A program made the translations under genes and the position numbers. Source: Lachnospiraceae bacterium (GTDB lineage Bacteria > Bacillota > Clostridia > Lachnospirales > Lachnospiraceae). From it: a stretch of DNA of 5,798 nt. Numbering within the stretch: position 1 is the stretch's first letter; each line of letters starts with the position of its first letter. The DNA lies in contig JAFVEU010000163.1 in assembly GCA_017475845.1 (NCBI GenBank), positions 1-5,798 on the forward strand, read 5' to 3'. Under the pieces are notes generated by a model. The model was not told where the DNA came from. It did not search any database and worked only from the letters and a program-made list of their open reading frames with translations. This document shows, piece by piece, positions 5,540-5,798 of this stretch.

Positions 5540-5734
5540 ATGAGACTGGATAAATTTCTTAAGGTATCAAGGATAATAAAGAGAAGGACCATAGCAAACG
5601 AGGCCTGCGATGCCGGCAGGGTGCTCTTAAACGACAAAAGCGCAAAGGCCGGAGCGGAGGTAAAGCCCGGGGATGTCATAGAAGTGGCCTTCGGTAACCG
5701 CAATATCAAAATCCGGGTAAAGGATGTGAGATAA
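5540..5734 (+). CDS. rqcP: RqcP (YabO), S4-domain ribosome quality control factor; C-terminus cut by an in-frame stop
   Basis: RqcP works with RqcH on stalled 50S-peptidyl-tRNA complexes to add C-terminal alanine tails that target unfinished proteins for destruction. The S4 RNA-binding fold is clear: MRLDKFLKVSRIIKRRTIANEACDAGRV (1-28), then LNDKSAKAGAEVKPGDVIEVAFG (30-52). The start is set by GGAGG at 5526-5530 (9-nt spacing; AGGAG at 5528-5532 is 7 nt away). The frame stops at TAA (5732-5734) after 64 residues, while relatives have about 80-90. The next 15 codons in the same frame look like the missing C-terminal segment (separate entry). The S4 core is intact, so the short protein may still bind RNA. 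Alternatives are a real nonsense mutation, a sequencing error or stop-codon readthrough. Confidence 0.92.
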   Translation: MRLDKFLKVSRIIKRRTIANEACDAGRVLLNDKSAKAGAEVKPGDVIEVAFGNRNIKIRVKDVR

Positions 5735-5782
5735 GTGGTAAAAAAAGAAGAGGCAGAGGAATTGTACGAATATATAAAATAA
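5735..5782 (+). pseudogene. Severed C-terminal tail of rqcP, same frame, after TAA
   Basis: Directly after the rqcP stop, the same frame reads VVKKEEAEELYEYIK and ends at TAA (5780-5782). It matches the pattern I recall at the end of clostridial RqcP proteins (a charged K-E-D/E-A segment, then M/L-Y-E-x-I). If codon 65 were an amino acid codon, the full product would be 80 residues, the normal family size; family members often have Glu there, so GAA to TAA is one base change. The tail starts with GTG right after TAA, so reinitiation as a 15-residue peptide is formally possible, though I consider that unlikely. The last 16 nt of the window hold nothing recognisable. Confidence 0.65.
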
Positions 5783-5798
5783 TCAAGACATTCCCACC

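Noticed and set aside
5740..5746. A7 run after the rqcP stop as a programmed frameshift site
   Set aside because: The frame is the same before and after the stop, so no frameshift is needed to reach the tail, and the run lies downstream of the stop codon.

Overview
This window looks like chromosomal DNA of a Gram-positive member of the Clostridia, most likely Lachnospiraceae or a close relative. The evidence is the order of genes related to the Bacillus subtilis yaaR-holB-ricT-yabB-rsmI cluster, heavy use of AGG/AGA (Arg) and ATA (Ile) codons, strong GGAGG ribosome binding sites, and an HU-rqcP pair downstream. All genes lie on the + strand. The genus assignment is inference from style and synteny, not a search.

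Region 1 (1-3655) is a tightly packed housekeeping operon. It holds the last 11 codons of an upstream gene (probably yaaR), then holB (clamp-loader delta prime), ricT (PSP1 family, Fe-S protein of the Ric RNA-maturation complex), a TrmN6/YabB-type tRNA adenine-N6 methyltransferase, and rsmI (16S rRNA C1402 2'-O-methyltransferase). Junctions are abutting or overlapping: TAG/ATG with zero gap, 5 nt, a 47-nt overlap and 3 nt. The promoter must lie upstream of the window. Compared with B. subtilis, yabA (between ricT and yabB) and yazA (between yabB and rsmI) are absent.

Region 2 (3652-5043) is the accessory element: a lipoprotein serpin joined to the rsmI stop codon by an ATGA overlap. It has a lipobox, an acidic linker of about 67 residues and a complete serpin fold with an inhibitory-type hinge. 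It is probably a surface-anchored protease inhibitor carried as cargo at the end of a replication and RNA-modification operon.

Region 3 (5044-5798) is a separate transcription unit. A near-consensus sigma-A promoter (TTGACA, 17-nt spacer, TATAAG) drives hup, coding HU, through a leader with a hairpin. A strong intrinsic terminator nested inside a second 8-bp inverted repeat follows. Then comes rqcP, an S4-domain factor of ribosome quality control. Its frame is cut by TAA at codon 65, but the next 15 same-frame codons look like the normal family C-terminus, so this copy seems to carry a nonsense change (or a sequencing error). No mobile element, tRNA, rRNA or CRISPR array is visible. The best candidates for follow-up are the lipoprotein serpin and the interrupted rqcP; I see no wholly new multi-gene system here.
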